Below are positions 62,826-64,000 of a stretch of 64,000 nt of DNA, piece by piece. This stretch comes from Puffinus mauretanicus. Lineage: Eukaryota; Chordata; Aves; Procellariiformes; Procellariidae. The notes beneath the pieces were generated by a model that saw only the letters and a list, made by a program, of their open reading frames with translations, did no database searches and was not told the DNA's origin. The stretch is taken from NCBI GenBank assembly GCA_023333565.1, contig JAJKFH010002739.1, forward strand, positions 1 through 64,000. The letters are read 5' to 3'. The number at the start of each line of letters is the position of its first letter. Within the stretch, counting starts at the first letter, position 1. Made by a program: the position numbers and the translations under genes.

Positions 62826-63148
62826 TCATAGAATCATAGAATGGTTTGGAAGAGACTTTAAAGGTCATCTAGTCCAACCCCCCTGCCATGGGCAGGAACA
62901 TCTTCCACTAGACCAGGTTGCTCAGAGCGCCGTCCTTGAATGTTTCCAGGGATGGGGCATCTACCACTTCTCTGGGCAGCCTGTGCCAGTGTTTCACTAC
63001 CCTCATCATAAAAAAAGTTCTTCCTTATGTCTAGTCTGAATCCACCTTTTTTTAGTTTAAAACCATTAACCCTTGTCCTGTTGCTACAGGCTCTAATAAA
63101 AGGTGTGTCCCCATCCTTCTTATAAGCCCCCTTTAAGTATTAAAAGAT
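62826..63148 (-). mobile_element. CR1 LINE, 5'-truncated 3' end
   Basis: It begins TCATAGAATCATAGAATGG (reverse complement of the CR1 tail). It then reads 'aaaggtcatctagtccaacc', 'ctgccatgggcaggaacatc', 'ttctctgggcagcctgtgcc', 'aaagttcttccttatgtcta' and 'cccttgtcctgttgctacag', ending near 'taagccccctttaagtatt'. About 320 bp are kept, the longest of the tailed copies here, reaching into the region represented by the 62.4 kb fragment. Confidence 0.95.
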
Positions 63149-64000
63149 GTGGAGGAGACCCTTGGCTGTGCTGCAGTAGACTCTGTTGAGAACAGGCATG
63201 GTAAGTACCTACAGGGTTTGATGAGAGGCACCAAATTTTAAACCGTTCTGCTTATGCATTTTAAAAGACATCTTACCTAATGTGTTTCTCAATTGGTTGC
63301 CTCTGAAGTAATGACGTCAGGGCTGCTATAATATCAGCACGGTGAAGAATATCTGACTATAATATACTGTATATTCAAATGGAGAAAAAAATTTAGAGAA
63401 TTATTTATATTGAGTTAACAAAACGATCCCCAAAAGATACTTAAGCTTCCATTTAGCTCATTTGATGTTTAAAATAAGGTGGTATGCATTTATGTTCACA
63501 CATCTGCTGCTTGATCTTATCACCTTCATCATCATCATCATTGTCTCACATGAACATAATTACTCTTTATGTAATGTATAAATTCAAATACAGTCTGTAA
63601 TGGCATTTTAACAACTGCTGGGAAGTAAATGCTTACTTTCCATAGCCTGCTTTAAATGATGTTAACAAGTAAGTATACACTGTGTAAGGACGGTAACTGT
63701 TATTTTACAGGAGACAGGTGTTAGAAAGTGAAAAACCAAAGAAAATTGTGATCAGTTTGCCATAGAATTAAACTCAAGACCAATCAGGCCATAGCTGGTT
63801 TTATGTTCTGTAATGAGCATAGAGGTTAGGCTGGACTCACTGACATTTGCAGATACCCAACTTCATTGATTTTTTGTTTCAGATGAAAATCACACAAAGC
63901 TTGTGACTCCTGGCATCAAGATAAACTTAAAAGTTTTGGCTGAGTTCTGTTTTCAAGCTTTTTCATGGAAAGTGTAAAAATTTTAAAATGGTAAATGGTG
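63149..64000. other. Non-coding, nothing recognised
   Basis: Contains a (CAT)n microsatellite at about 63524-63541. The remainder is AT-rich without a supportable feature. Confidence 0.45.

Overview
The window looks like a gene-free stretch of an avian nuclear chromosome. It is AT-rich by eye, low in CpG, and has dispersed poly-A/T runs and short microsatellites. It carries 5'-truncated CR1 retrotransposon tails ending in the ATTCTATG repeat typical of bird genomes. I recognise no protein-coding exon, tRNA, rRNA or CRISPR array. The open reading frames are short, start at random points and overlap on both strands. The longest (226 codons, minus strand near 44 kb) resembles no family I know.

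The supportable content falls into three classes. (1) Retrotransposon fossils. Three CR1 3' ends lie on the minus strand (about 30.7, 46.6 and 62.8 kb), with an internal CR1 piece at 62.4 kb and a probable plus-strand CR1 tail at 36.5 kb. A much older plus-strand CR1-clade LINE of about 1.4 kb lies at 50.5-51.9 kb; decayed reverse-transcriptase and C-terminal peptide motifs are still readable in it. (2) Small palindromic MITE-like or SINE-like relics. They were recognised by terminal inverted repeats or by similarity to dispersed amniote repeats remembered from other genomes; confidence is low to moderate. (3) Islands that look like conserved regulatory DNA because they are dense in homeodomain, POU, SOX and E-box type words or have inverted-repeat sites: about 10.9-11.4, 13.5-14.1, 16.2-17.1, 27.8-28.4, 29.3-29.6, 32.8-33.1, 34.0-34.2, 54.4-54.6, 55.2-55.4, 58.5-59.0 and 60.6-60.7 kb.

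Layout: 0-10.8 kb is featureless apart from old repeat scraps. 10.9-18.6 kb holds three candidate enhancer islands, a microsatellite/homopurine tract and a moderately GC-rich block. 18.6-27.7 kb is AT-rich filler with a duplicated TA tract and a pyrimidine-rich block. 27.8-34.2 kb is the densest regulatory-looking part and includes one CR1. 34.3-48 kb is mostly filler with old repeats. Near 48.74 kb an unusually strong 3' splice site sits 24 nt before a GT donor, a possible microexon. 50.5-52 kb is the old LINE, 54-61 kb holds more candidate elements, and 62.4-63.2 kb is a CR1 cluster.

The best reading is a gene desert or a very long intron of a developmental or neural gene. I cannot name the locus or the species from sequence alone. 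Conservation claims are inference from motif content and would need an alignment across amniotes.
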